Shown here: positions 23,654 through 35,126 of the stretch, in pieces
How the letters are laid out: every line of letters begins with the position of its first letter
Numbering within the stretch: position 1 is the stretch's first letter
Assembly (NCBI GenBank): GCA_004794785.1
Contig: SJOL01004053.1
Location: 49,310 to 113,309 of the forward strand
DNA: 64,000 nt
DNA from: Opisthorchis felineus
Lineage: Eukaryota; Platyhelminthes; Trematoda; Opisthorchiida; Opisthorchiidae
Reading direction: 5' to 3'
Notes under the pieces: generated by a model
Seen by the model: only the letters and a program-made list of their open reading frames with translations
Told to the model about the DNA's origin: nothing
The model's database searches: none
Program-made: the position numbers and the translations under genes

Positions 23654-23695
23654 GCAAACGTTTCGTCACCATACGAGGAGACATCATCAGTGCGC
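23654..23695 (-). ncRNA. Hammerhead-like ribozyme, unit 2 of the dimer
   Basis: Same motif as unit 1, shifted by 88 bases, with an identical core, stem II and stem III. Stem I reads GCGCA before the core, against GCACA in unit 1. Two neighbouring units would let the palindromic stem III strands of the two copies pair with each other. Confidence 0.5.
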
Positions 23696-23717
23696 ACATT
23701 ACCAATTGAGAGCCCAT

Positions 23718-24661
23718 AGGCGTTTTGAAATCCACCTAATATCCGTTCGACTAGGGCTGTCCACGATTATATCACGAGTACTGTACATTTTGTACACGTT
23801 TAGTAATATTCATCATTTTCAGTAAACGCACAACACGAAAATAGATCTTTCACACTTCAACCGCTACTAGCAAGAGACCTACGTTGCTGCTTGATTTGTG
23901 AGCATCAGAGTAGAGGCAAAACTCATCATCAGTGGTCGGTGAACTGTCAAATACTTGTTTGAACAGTCTTTGCTGGAATTTCGTGTTTTACTTTCTTTAA
24001 CTGGACGTAATAAAACAGCCTGTGCGATTTCTTCACATACTCAACAGCGTTTAAGCAAAGTAAAACTATATGAGGGTTTGGGATCTGATTCGCCAGTTGG
24101 TCGAGGCATGGTTTCCACTCTTGGTGGTTAGGATAACGGCACAAATATGAGGCACTAAAATTAGATTACACAAACAAATATGTAAAGTAGAATAGCAAGC
24201 TGCAGTTATGGTAAGTTCACACCCAGGGAACAGTCCTTGTCAGCCAAACCAAACAAACTTGCGTGTGGTATATATGTATATATTTATATGTATATATATA
24301 CATACATATTCATATAAATATATATACCTCGAGTGTGAAAATGGTGAGGTTTCCTTGTCTTGCACACCAGAAAACCAGGGGATAACATCAGCTTACGGTC
24401 TAAGCTATACAGTTCTGCTGAACCACGACTTTTAGGATGAACTAATCTAAATAACTGCATACAAACGGGCGACCATCTGTTTGGATGCCAGTGGTGTAAA
24501 CCCATTTTCAGTAATATCGGGGTGAGAGGTGACACTCAATTCATTATGAGTCCAACAGTTTAGCTGTCCGGTGTGAGAATGTCTCGCAGTTGAACGTTTT
24601 ATCTACTAAATCCTGTTCTGGCGAATATCAGATGTGCATTTTTCACTTTTCAATTTTCCAG
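23718..24661. other. Intronic or intergenic, AT-rich
   Basis: No exon is supported. The stretch contains the AT-rich hairpin-like tract at 24269-24327. Confidence 0.4.
24269..24327. repeat. AT-rich imperfect palindrome
   Basis: Alternating TATA/TATG units (TATATATGTATATATTTATA, then mirrored CATACATATTCATATAAATA) form an imperfect inverted repeat that could extrude as a hairpin. It is probably a degenerate microsatellite. Confidence 0.7.
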
Positions 24662-24917
24662 CCAACCCCACGCCCTCGGGTGTTGTTCCCACCCGATGAC
24701 AAACTGATCACGACGCATGATTATGAAGTAGACTCGAGAATATCGTCTCCCAGCCAATCTGCAAAAGATTTCAGTGGGTTTATGAGGGGTAATGATTTAA
24801 GAATGTACAAGAGCAACATAGAGGACACAAGCGATACGGCGTCAAACTGTTCAGCGACCATAGAACCGCTAAGAAGGAGCCGGAAACAATATCCGCGACC
24901 GAGAATACATTTCGCAG
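24662..24917 (+). CDS. Candidate exon with an RVLF phosphatase-docking-like motif
   Basis: A 256-base open segment lies between a strong acceptor (TTTTCAATTTTCCAG) and donor CGCAG/GTGCGT; it starts in phase 0 and ends in phase 1. It encodes PTPRPRVLFPPDDKL near the start, then a serine/threonine- and acid-rich middle (SRISSPSQSAKDF, SNIEDTSDTASN) and ends RRSRKQYPRPRIHFA. RVLF fits the [RK]-V-x-F consensus used to bind protein phosphatase 1, and the context RVLFPPDDKL resembles docking sites of known PP1 regulators. That is motif-level inference only. It starts in phase 0, so it could follow the exon at 15757-15822 directly. It is the best-supported exon on this strand. Confidence 0.65.
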
Positions 24918-27873
24918 GTGCGTTTCTGTTTAAAAAACTGTTGAATAGTGGGATTTTGGCAAAATAAATTGTTCCGAGGGACATCAGTTGTTTTAGGGGA
25001 CGGAGCCATATAATTGGACTACATTCTGAAAGGCTGTCAGCACTTTGTTTTCTGACCATTTCTGTCTCATGATAGCCTTTCCTCAGAGGTCGTTGACGAT
25101 AATTTTCTTGTAAACTGGCGTGTCCCGTAAAGTGGCAATAAATTCAAATTCGGGGAGTGTGTGGTGCTAACTTTTTTTGAAGCTGCTTGCACTTTGTCTT
25201 GAAAAGCGAAGTAGATTTTTCACTGCCTTTCTGACTGAAACTTCTCATTTATATCTCTTGTTATACTTATCAGTGGAGTAAAACCGTGCGGCACGATTTG
25301 CAACACGGAGTCTCTGCATATAATGGAGACAAAAAACACGGTCTTTAGAAGGTCGCGGACGAACGCTCTCTAGGCCGCAGATCGAGATGAGCTAAAATAA
25401 AACAGGTACAAGTTCAATAGGCGACGTTCTGAGACTTTATGTCCCAATTTCACAGTTCAGCAAGCAGATACAGGACGGAACTAAAATCATTCATTTATGG
25501 TCATATTCAGCAGGTATATAAACCCTACTAAATGTTGATCCAGAGCCTAAAACCTTGAGCATATCCAACAAGGGAGACTAGAATAACCGTCAGAATAATT
25601 CACATGTGGATAAACAAGCATTGTTTCCCCATGTGCATTGTCGAACCCAACCACATTAGTTTCCGTCAAGATTGCACGATGTCCTTCGCATAGCAATAAT
25701 GTTCCTTCCGGCGTGCATTCTGACACTCAAACAACTTGCTACCGGTGAATATAATATGCGTGAGTTATTATGCAATGTTTCCCTGATAAGGAACAATTCG
25801 TTCTGGTTTCATGCTCCCTCCCCACAGTCCGCCTCCCGCAGCTGGGTAGGTGACAGTTTAGTAGATAAGCATAGGCTCCAAAATTCATGGCGCTTCCTGG
25901 TCAAAGATACCGAGCCAAAGCGTAGTTGATTACTTTGGTAGATGAAAGTATATTACTTCGATCGATAATTCACTAGGCAAGAAAAGTAAACTGTATATTG
26001 ATGCTCCAAAGTTCCCTGGTTTTATTAGTTCTGAAAAACTAGTATATTTGAGTTGGCACCATGAGCGGGGAATATTTAAAAGCACCTACAGTCCGCAAAA
26101 TGTTCGTCATTTCCCAAGAACTATTATTGAGGCCAGGCCTCATGCTCAGAAAATTTCCGGTAATAATGATTGATTTGTTTCTACTACTCAGCAGCGTTGT
26201 ATTCAAGACATTTCGCCTGCTGGTTCTTATTTTCCCACACAAGCCAACTTTACTCGACTTAATTGCAAACCATTGAGATCTTGTTGGACTCCCCGAAAAG
26301 GCCTGAAACAATGTAGCCTAATAGCTTAAACCATACCCGCTTACATCGGTTGCATTGCTCTAATTTTCAAAAAAGAGAAAAAACTTCAAAATTGTGGCTG
26401 GGCTGTTCGAAACAGTCATATTTACCTCAATCAAGGGATTACTTAATTTTAAATAGGGGAAGTTGAGCTAGTCTTGTCACTTGACCTAGCTATGAAAGCA
26501 AATCTTTGTACAAGGGTTTATTTCACCTTACTATGGTTGATTGTTACAAGAGGCTACACCGTCTTCACACGGAGCTTCACGGGCAGTTATCATGCACGAT
26601 GCGACTTGTAGTATCTAAAGTTTGCTCTGCTTACTATAGGACACCGAAACCCTACTATTGTCAGTAATCTGGTTGAATTTTGTACGCTGTTCAGTGGCAT
26701 TCAGTCAGGACTGTCAACACTGGGTGATAGAACTAAGAATACCAACACTTAGGCTGTCACCGTAAATTTCCTTCTGGTACAATGTGAGTGGCAAATCTGA
26801 CGAAATAAGTTACACCAGCAGTTCACCTAAAAGGCTCGTCCTAATCCGGGAATCAGGCTACAAAAAACTAGTCAAGTTGTGGTTCGTGAAAGTCCACGGT
26901 TATTTCTTGTTAATATCTCCGTATGGTTTCCCTCATAGGTAGTTAGATTTCTCAGCATGCTCGATGGGACACCTACAGTGTTCCTACAGAAGTGAAAGAC
27001 AGCGATCCAATGGGTGCCAAAACTCTCGTGAATTGCGAAACGTTACACACCACTCAGTATCATCCTAGATTTCGATTTCCGTCGGTGCACCTAATAATCT
27101 CTGTCAAATCATTCTGGAAAAAACATCGAGACTTCTTGTGAAAACCAAACGTGTTACATCAAAAGAATGGTTTATTACACATCTATGTGGGCTAAGAGGA
27201 AGATTCTTATCTTTCTTCATGGTGTCCAATGTTTCCAATGGTAAACAATAAACAAAATTGTGTTGGAAGGTCATGTCAGTCTGTGAGATTCGTGACATCG
27301 ACTCCCATTTATCGTTTTTTTTTCAAAAAGAACGCATAAACACACTGTCCTCAGTTCAGTTCATTTCTTCAGCTCACAAACCGCGCTTCGAAAGGTATTG
27401 GTTCCAGCCACTACAAAGTCGTTCATCGGGGCTAAGGGGAATAAGGGAATGAGAGCACAAAGCCGCCTGTCAGAACCAGAATGTTGAAGGTTTTTGGAAA
27501 AGCCTTTATGTGTAGTCTCTCAGCTCAAATTCGTCTTTTTCTAGTTCTTCAAACTACATGGTGGTATTCGTTTTTCTGACATTTCCTAATTATCAAATCC
27601 AACTTGAGCAATTCAATCCAATTTTAAGCACAGCCATTGTCACAACATAGAATTTCAGCCGGAAGCTGTCGTGTAGTTGACAGTGATAGCCCTCGTTTAA
27701 CTAGCAAACACACAAACATCCAGCTGTGTGTAAACTAGTTTGGTGTTGTTGTTGAAAGAACAGTCTGCGACACTCAATTCAAGCTGTTCGAGTGACACTT
27801 GGAATCAATATCTTTCCGAAGAAATCAGTGGACAAATTTTCATTGTAAAGATATACTGACTCTACTTTTGCAG
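24918..27873. other. Intronic stretch, no gene recognised
   Basis: Open frames at 25672-25929, 26039-26311 and 26061-26276 lack convincing borders. A segment at about 25691-25748 ends at a GTGAGT donor and would fit phase 1, but encodes a hydrophobic peptide unlike its neighbours. Confidence 0.3.
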
Positions 27874-27951
27874 GAATTTAAAGCCTGTCAAATTTTGCTC
27901 GAAACGGAAGCCAAACTAACTGAACAAGAGAAAACAGGACACACAAACTGA
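27874..27951 (+). CDS. Candidate terminal exon (alternative 3' end?)
   Basis: After an excellent acceptor (TGACTCTACTTTTGCAG) a phase-0 frame encodes EFKACQILLETEAKL then TEQEKTGHTN and a stop at 27949-27951. The peptide is charged and probably helical. Phase 0 fits splicing from 13295 or 15822 but not from the exon ending at 24917, so it may be an alternative last exon. It is short, and a chance open frame cannot be excluded. Confidence 0.35.
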   Translation, partial: EFKACQILLETEAKLTEQEKTGHTN

Positions 27952-29510
27952 ACTCTGAGTTTAAGTGACGTCGTCTAGACTAGCCAGTATAAAACTTCGC
28001 TAGTTTACGTATTATTATTATAACTAAGGTTGGCGTTCCATGGGACGTGAGCTACCGATGTTCTTTTTAACTGCAGCCAAAATTTCCTCGTAGTCCGCAT
28101 TTTATGTAGTCGTTCACGAGGACTCGATGTAAGGTGTGGTGATATACATTCCCTCTTCAGGACATGCATCTCATCAAGCGCTTGATCATCCCCATCTCAA
28201 AGTCTAAAAAAAAACGAAGTCCTGGACACTTGCGTGTCGTTTCTCTTCAGTTTTTTGGGTGATGTGATATGTAGCATGTTAATTTTTGTAAAAGATTTGT
28301 AAATATTTCCGAACGGGAGTCATTGGATTTTGCAGCAGTTCCTAACAACTGGCATACAACGTTGGGTGGTATATTTCCATCTTCTGTCCTTACTTTGATA
28401 CCCGTAGCCTAGGTCTTCAGTATGCATTTAACTTGCGAGCTTTTGGGTGTTTTTTGAATTTGGACGATATATCCCGTAGCCAGCTTCAACCCATTGATAT
28501 CTTAAAACTGAAGTCGGGCAGATTTCGTCGTTCCACCGGTCAAGCATCATTTGGTCGATAGGATCCGCAGACAAAATACCATTCATTCCTTCATTTATCC
28601 TGACAACTAATCACCACAATGAAGGACACATTCACTGGAAATTCTTTATGAGGGTTTCACTGCAGCGGCGGAGGCCTTTTTCATCGCCATATATGAACAA
28701 GCGCTAGATTGTTAGGTGATCTTCTTCGGTCTTACTGTCGGCCTAATTTAAAGGATCATTATAAATTAGCATTTCAAGGCGTATAGGTTATGAAAATCTC
28801 ACATTTGTTTCCTCAAGTGTTTCGTCATATACGCGTAGTAGCTGCTTTGTTCCAAACTTGGATCGTCAAACCTTCATCACATCGCTGAAAGGATATCAAT
28901 TTAAATAATGTGGACATCTGAACACAACTGCAATGGCTGTCACGTCTACATAAACCACTTGACTTTTTTACTCCTCTGATTAGTATAAGCAAGCAAGTGA
29001 CCATACTCATGAGTCCTTCGAATAAAACGCTTTCACACGGAAAGGCTCTAAACGTCCTCCAGCTGAAAAATACTTTGGAAGCTGTCATCCTTGGATATCG
29101 ACCACTAATTTAGGTGCTATATGTCTGTTCCCAAGACCACAAAGGTCGGGGTCACTGGGACGTAAGGTAGCATTACAACATCAAGCAGCTCTTATCCTAG
29201 TCCAAATAGGCAGCCTTATTTTCAAAATTTTTTCAAAAGAATCACCATTACCGTCGGATAGTTTGTCATCAGCCACACAGATGCGTCTACAGCAAACTAG
29301 CATAATGTACAGCAACATATGTGGACATTTCGACAAAACCTGATATCCCACATGTTTCCTTGAACTAGAATGATCGTACAACGACAAATACCATTGTCAA
29401 AGTGATGAGGATTCAGTTGTGTCTCCTCGTACTTTGCCAGCCGATTTCTTCATGACTAAGATAGGAAACACGTCAACTGTGTTAAAGATGTCCCTCCTTC
29501 ATTTTCACTT
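27952..29510. other. No gene recognised
   Basis: Minus-strand open frames at 28825-29088 and 29181-29387 show no domain or good splice borders. Confidence 0.35.
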
Positions 29511-29690
29511 TAGTTCTCAGTGGTTAGGGCCCGGATTTACAGACCGGAAGGTCCGTGGTTCGAATCCGGCCCCTGCATCTCGACTTTCCTTGTCTAGGCT
29601 TGAGCAACCTGACAGTATCCCAGCCCTCGTTCTTCCTTTGAGTGGAATGGCAGCTAGGCACCGAAAGGGTGCTACATCTGAACTTTAGAT
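29511..29690 (+). mobile_element. tRNA-headed SINE, family B
   Basis: Contains the SINE B landmarks: CTCAGTGGTTAG (A-box region), GACCGGAAGGTCCGTGG, B-box GGTTCGAATCC at about 29562, then TTGTCTAGGCTTGAGCAACC, AGTATCCCAGCCCTCGT and GCACCGAAAGGGTGCTACA. The last stretch forms a short hairpin. Polymerase III promoter boxes plus an unrelated body define a SINE. The A-box side is mutated, so this is an older copy. Confidence 0.75.
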
Positions 29691-29825
29691 CTGTCGATAT
29701 CACGTTTATAAATTTATTGGCAACAGGGACCCAACGCTTTTTCTTAAGGTGTTTAGTTATGCTCGTTACTCGCCAAATTTTACGTATAAAGAAACCGGAA
29801 GAGCTGGTATTATAAACACAAATAC

Positions 29826-29975
29826 CTAAAAGTGTTTGCAGAAGGCCAACACAAAGCAGGTAATATACTGGCTTCTCTCGCTTTGTACCGTTGACATAGA
29901 ACACGGTGTAATTTCCTGTTCGGTAGACCAACGAAAAGTTGCACAGAGGAAATAATGCCAGCAGAAGTCGATTTC
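29826..29975 (-). CDS. Candidate membrane-protein exon on the minus strand
   Basis: Minus-strand acceptor GAATTCAACAG and donor TTTTAG/GTATTT bound 150 bases, phase 1 at both ends. The peptide has three N-glycosylation sequons (NFS, NYT, NGT) and then a hydrophobic run PVYYLLCVGLLQTLL that could be a membrane segment. It lies next to SINE B and overlaps no other feature. The protein is not recognised and no neighbouring exon was found, so this is tentative. Confidence 0.3.
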   Translation of the reverse strand, partial: EIDFCWHYFLCATFRWSTEQEITPCSMSTVQSERSQYITCFVLAFCKHF

Positions 29976-30051
29976 CTGTTGAATTCAATTTGTAATAATA
30001 GTTACCCCGTTGAAACTTCGGAGTCAAAATTAGAACCGTCTGCACTGGAAC

Positions 30052-30400
30052 TGCTTACCGGGATCCTACGACGCACTTAAAAAGCGATTTGGTCAATTTG
30101 ATATTTACAAAGAGGCCTACCTGGTTAAAGTGTACATTTAGGGTCAGTCACCTCCATCTAGCATTTGCCAGCTGTTCAGTGTTCACAAAAAACTGGGAAC
30201 CTGTATCAGGTCACATCTATGTGTCTACCAACTAGCTTACTTTCTCGCCCGGACGACGGGAACACTTTCTAAACATAGACTGAAACAAATTCCTTCCTAA
30301 CTTTCTAACGGTGGTGTCAAAACTACCAGAAGACCGTTTCTGACGCTTCTTGTAAAAGCAGGACGCCATGAAGTACCCTTACCAATGTGTAATGCTATTT
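30052..30400 (+). pseudogene. Possible BEL/Pao-type gag remnant
   Basis: A plus-strand frame reads YDALKKRFGQFDIYKEAYLV and, about 270 bases later, KAGRHEVPLPM. These resemble the gag block (Y--L-KRFG-----EA) and the G-H-EVPLP stretch of BEL/Pao retrotransposons. An internal stop follows KVYI. Only these two short matches support the call. Confidence 0.35.
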
Positions 30401-31454
30401 GCTATATTAGCCTAAAGTCACCACTGGAAACTAGGATTAGAATGCCAAACGCCGCAGAAGCTGTGGTCACCAGAATTTACATTACACGACTGGGTTGTGT
30501 GACCAAGCGTGCCTAATCCTAGTTTCTTGCCAGCTGTGGCCCAGCCATTTCGTTCCTATTTTCATTGATCTGTGAACATCAGGAGCCATACTTATTCACA
30601 TTGTTGGCTTGAACCACAGGAACTTCAATTATCAACTCCCCCATCTCTAACTCTCGTAACATCTGCTTTGACCCGGTTGCGTAAGCAAACGCCCATATAC
30701 TGACTGCCTTGGACTTCCCAATGTATATGTATCGGTACCTCGGAAATCCATTAAAAATGTCTTTGGTTCACTTTTGAAGCCAAATCACTGCATTCTTACT
30801 AGTTTACAAACAGTCTTCCTGGATGTCTTTTCCAGCTCTGCATTGGCTATCCTGATTAGCCTGAGCGTGAGTGGTCCGGTGCCTGATTAGTCCTGTGGTA
30901 GCTTGTGTCGGGTGGTTGATGTTTGTTTGCAGTACTCCAATGTCTATCTGAGCCGGTGACTAAAAAAATGAAGCTTGTTGACTTTGGTTTGCGTTGGCCT
31001 TCGATTTTACACTGTGAATTACGGAGCAGATGTCTTCAAAGCGGACATTCATCAAGTGTTCATGTTGCTCCGTAGCTTGCAGCCATTTTGGGTATCACTG
31101 AATACACTGAGGTCAATCTTGTATGGTCTGAGTTCTGCTGAAAAAATTACAGCTCGTCTTGCACGCCAGTCTCCTCCATTCTTGTTCAGGAGAGTCTTCA
31201 AGTTCCAGATTCCAAGATGTAAAGGACGTGCCTTTCCTAATTTTTCAGTTCGCATCGTGTGCTGCGAGGTGGAGTTAGTAGACTGTTGATGTAGGTACTC
31301 TCTTCTCCAGGCTTTGACCACAAGGTCTGAAGCACAAAGCAGTGAGGGCTAACCTAGCCATAGATAGCAGAAAGGAAAGAATGGAAATCTGACTCCTGAT
31401 GGGCGATTGGAGTGAACGGATGTAAAGACGGATTTTTCTTATTTATGCTGCCTG
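30401..31454. other. No gene recognised
   Basis: A 31-base segment at about 30837-30867 has a strong acceptor (GTCTTTTCCAG) and a GTGAGTGG donor, but its phase and hydrophobic peptide do not fit nearby exons. The frame at 30975-31289 has no support. Confidence 0.3.
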
Positions 31455-31645
31455 GGCTTATGATAGCTCAGTGATTAACGCGCGTAATTTCTAACCGGGA
31501 GTTCTGTGCTTCGCACCCAAACCACGCGTCTCAAAAACTACTGTCTAGGCTAGGACAACCTGGCAGTATCACAGCCCTCGTTCTTCTTTTAGGTGGCATG
31601 CCAGCTAGGCACTGAAATAGTGTTACAGTGGATGAGCACTATTAT
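31455..31645 (+). mobile_element. tRNA-headed SINE, family B, diverged copy
   Basis: GATAGCTCAGTGATTAACGC (A-box side) is followed by a damaged B-box (TGCTTCGCACCC), then ACTGTCTAGGCTAGGACAACC, GGCAGTATCACAGCCCTCGT and a 3' part ending GTGTTACA. It is the same family as 31986-32171, with many substitutions. Confidence 0.65.
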
Positions 31646-31985
31646 TGGATACTAACTCGTCCTACCCAGTGGGAGACAGCATCACTGCTCCCTTAAACAT
31701 AGATATTCTGGTCGTCTGAGAAAAACATTACTTTTATCACAATGTTCTCACACATGACAGTATAAATTTAACCACGAACCACCCCTTAATACGATTTTTT
31801 AATGCCTTTCGTTGGACTGCTTCCATCCGGTCTTTCTAGCGTGGCAGAACCTTAAGCAGCTGAGTTTCAGGTGGTCTGCCACAAGATCACAGCACTCGAG
31901 CCCGATGATAAAAACAGGGTAGCACTTTTGGTCGTAGTAAATAATATAATATATAAATGTACATGAACCTACTATATAATAAACA

Positions 31986-32171
31986 TGGGGGCGAGATGGC
32001 TCAGTGGTTAGAGCGCGAATTTACTGACCGGAAGGTCCGTGGTTCGAACCCGACCTCTGCAACCTGACTTTGTCTAGGCTTGAGTAACCTGGCAGTATCC
32101 CAGCCCTCGTGCTTCCTTCTGGTGGCATGGCAGTTAGGCACCGGAAGGGTGCTACAGATGAACGATTTTTC
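31986..32171 (+). mobile_element. tRNA-headed SINE, family B, with 12-base target duplication
   Basis: Best-preserved copy. The A-box TGGCTCAGTGG is at 31997-32007 and the B-box GGTTCGAACCC begins at 32041, as in a tRNA gene. The body follows (TTGTCTAGGCTTGAGTAACC, GCACCGGAAGGGTGCTACA hairpin). Perfect 12-base direct repeats ATATAATAAACA (31974-31985 and 32172-32183) flank it, showing insertion by target-primed reverse transcription. It has no coding capacity, and I see no hammerhead in this family. Confidence 0.85.
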
Positions 32172-32183
32172 ATATAATAAACA

Positions 32184-33486
32184 CATAGACATTTACATAT
32201 GTTTTTAATCACAGAGGGATAAATCAGTATCTGTAACTTCAATATATGTAGTGGATTTTTCAATCGTGTTTAAAGTGCGCCCAAAATTGAATCTCTGCTT
32301 CTCTTTTGAGTGACAATAGCGCATGGTACTCTCCTAAAAAGCTCAATAATACAGTTGTGACAGTTCCACATGACTGGCGCAATATTCTTCATTACTAATC
32401 CTTGATATGCCTGACATCACATCATTACTTTTCGGATTTTTTTATAACTAGTAATTACGTGTACTCATTGTAAGGTGAAACTGTCAGATAGTGTTCTTCA
32501 CATAATGAATGCAGCGCCGTGGTGACTCCAATGTTATGCCCTATTTTGGAGTCAAACTTGTATGAAATCAAAAGCTCTCCTCTTAATACTCGCTTATTGT
32601 TTACCATGGTACAGGTGTTATGTCAGTGTGGGCTTTTAAAGCTTATCTTTTTCGGAAACATCCTCGCTGTGTCATCGGTTAGCCGTAGAATCGATGAAAC
32701 CGAACATCCAGGTTGTTTAATGGCAAACATAGTGAGGTGTCTACCACATCCGTATAAAGACAGTGATACGTTTTTTATTCTTTGTTAGGTTTCTTTCAGG
32801 AAACCAGTATTTCACAGCATATCAAGCGAGAGATTGGATTTTTGTTGAAAAAATTGTTGTATGCAATTGTCAGGTTGTGAATTGACAAACTAACTTAGAA
32901 AGGTTAGGACTGTCTCTAGGAGCAAAAATTCAGTATCTAGCCTGCCACTCTTCAATAGTAAATTTGGGGACCATTTTTCTCCTCGCATAGCGCTCACACT
33001 TTTACTAACCTAGTCATAGGATTTTGCTATTGCGCATCTTTTCTTTGTCATAATAAGATCATCTTTCTGAATTAATCGGAATGTCCTATATGATTTTATT
33101 CGTCACGTCGGTCACGTCTTAGCCGATCGTCTTATTCTAAGCCACTCATGCTTGTACAGTCCAGGACATGAGAGTGATGTTAATGTTCAGTCAGAAAGAC
33201 AATATTCTACCTTTGCCTATTCAAAAATGATAGGATATGACTTTTATTGTTTCATATACGCACTTGCTATCGATACTCCGTGGTAGGGGGTAAGGGACGC
33301 TTTTGCCGTAAATGTCCAGCAAAATCTCAAAGCTTTTGATAATTATCCAAGAAAGTGGACAGCTAATCAGTCAAAAATATCTGACTATTCAACAGCTGTC
33401 AGCCGTTTGCCTGATTTAGTTAGCATTTGGTTAGACCAATAATCACATCTAAGACTAAGTTACTCACCTTCATAATCCCTTCGGCG
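32184..33486. other. No gene recognised
   Basis: Only unsupported short frames are present (for example 32519-32788). Confidence 0.35.
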
Positions 33487-33605
33487 GAATCGTGGTCCAG
33501 AGGTAACAGCATGAAACTGTTGGGCAAAATGTCACGTGTCCGAACCCGATGAGGCCCAGCTAAGGACGAAAACGAGCGTAGGGCCGAGCACCCATGTAGC
33601 GTATA
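33487..33605 (+). mobile_element. tRNA-like repeat with a hammerhead-like block
   Basis: CGTGGTCCAGAGGTAACAGC resembles a tRNA A-box region and GTGTCCGAACCCG a B-box. Directly after it comes CCGATGA (33546-33552; the expected core CTGATGA with one change), GGCCCAGCTAAGGA, then CGAAAACGAGCGTA. These could form stem II and a stem III of ACG/CGT. Stem I pairing is partial. The order tRNA head then hammerhead is that of the repeat at 39513, although the sequences differ. Confidence 0.4.
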
Positions 33606-35126
33606 CTCTCTTAGTTGTAGATTTGTTTCAATTTATATGTTACTTCATATGTTTAGAATCTACGAATTCTTCGGTGTAATAATAATGAAAAAATAAGCCA
33701 GAAGCATGGTTCTTGTAACACTTTTATTCCTTTAGGCATGCACCGTGCTTTTAAATATCATCAAGAGCTTCAAATCCAATAAAACTTCTCTTACAGTCGT
33801 GCGACCAAATAAGAAGTTCCACTCGAATTAAAATTCATTAAATGAATGTGCATTTCGAAGGTCTGTTGCCACGGTGAATATATTAAACTCAATGCAACAC
33901 ATGACCGATTGTTAGCCATGAGCAGATTAAAATAACTTTGACTGAAATTCTCCCTAGGTCCCATTCAATACAACGACTGTCCGTGGCAGGTGGGTGAAAC
34001 ATTTCATGCTTCCCAGGGCCTTTTTGAGGGTTTTATTTAGTGTTTTATCAGTCAGAAAGTTCAACAACGTCAGAACTGAGCAACAAGTACAAGCACATCT
34101 GAGTTCTGGTGGACTAGAATCTACTCGGTGTCTTAGAATTCCAACTGGTTTCCATCAGAATGACTAGCTATGGCGCTAGTATCCTGAGCAAGGGTAATTA
34201 AATTATAAATAGAGGTTAACTGTGAAGACCATCCTATGTCATTGACCACATGGGTAAGACAGAACCGGTTACCCAACTGTAGTTGTTTGCTTAAACTGTT
34301 TAATGTGTAGTTCTCTTCAAGAAGTATGCTTTATTTGTTTGGAACACTATTTTTGGCACCAGAACATAGGTTCCCCTAATACAACATCTTAACCAAAACC
34401 CCTAAATGGAGAGGCTAATACCAGAATAGATAATAACTGAGTTTTGGGTGGGACACATTGACTGAACGGTCCATGGTTCGAATTTACTCCTGTATCTTAG
34501 ACGGACCCATGCAACCTGAAAGCCTTCCAGCTCACATGTGCTCTTCTGATTGCATAGCAGCTACCTGCAGAAAAGGCGCTACCGTTGAATGCTTTGAGGC
34601 CATTTACGTCACTCGCTACGTATCAGACAAGAAGCTGACGTTCTCGCATCCTACCCACGTGCATTTCTTTTTGCGTTTTATTCCAATTAAACCATCACAC
34701 CAATGTTTAGGCTTCTGCCAGTAGTTGACTTCCTTTGTCGCATTGTTGTGCACAAGTATAAGAATTATCTGGCATCCATCTGCTACCCAGTAATCTTGCT
34801 GCAAAGCACTGATGTGACGGGTCAGTCATTTCTAGGTGCAGTTGACCTTGGTTCGCTTGAACCATGTGAACGCTAATTTAAGAATCTCTTTGAAAGAATG
34901 CACAGTTCACATCCAAATTTTCAGTGCGTAAATTTTTCGTGACGCAAAAAATTTACTAACACTTTCCATAGTACCTGTAGTTCTCCTGTGCCGCGAGCAA
35001 ATGGAGGGCTGCACAACATTAGGGGGCTTTGCTTACGGGAATTAAATGTGACTAGCTGATGACCAAGTGTACAAACAAACTCAAGTTTTGTGGAGTGATG
35101 ACTTCACTCTAAGTGTGTTTTTGCAG
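33606..35126. other. Intronic or intergenic, no gene recognised
   Basis: Contains one old SINE B fragment (34452-34600) and nothing else that I can support. Confidence 0.35.
34452..34600 (+). mobile_element. SINE family B, degenerate fragment
   Basis: TTGACTGAACGGTCCATGG followed by the B-box-like GGTTCGAATTTAC, and later TGCATAGCAGCTACCTGCAG, line up with the SINE B body. The A-box part is lost. Confidence 0.5.

Larger units (their letters stand above)
23498..23717 (-). mobile_element. Short non-autonomous retroelement: tandem dimer of a hammerhead-like unit with target duplication
   Basis: A 190-base insertion (23513-23702) is flanked by perfect 15-base direct repeats (CAATTGAGAGCCCAT, 23498-23512 and 23703-23717), interpreted as a target-site duplication. 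On its coding (minus) strand it starts GTAATGTG and ends TGATCAACAACCA. It contains two units with an 88-base period; 72 bases are identical between them (23533-23604 and 23621-23692). Each unit holds a hammerhead-like core. It has no coding capacity and no tRNA-like promoter, so it must use enzymes of another element, possibly a PLE, since hammerheads are known in PLE terminal repeats. The same ends are found at 42074-42301. Confidence 0.75.

Noticed and set aside
29524..30045. 173-codon minus-strand open frame as one gene
   Set aside because: Its second half is the reverse of a SINE family B copy; only the first part (29826-29975) is kept as a tentative exon.
31987..32060. A functional tRNA gene
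   Set aside because: A- and B-boxes are present but the acceptor and anticodon stems do not fold as a tRNA, and the unit continues as a SINE repeated elsewhere in the window.
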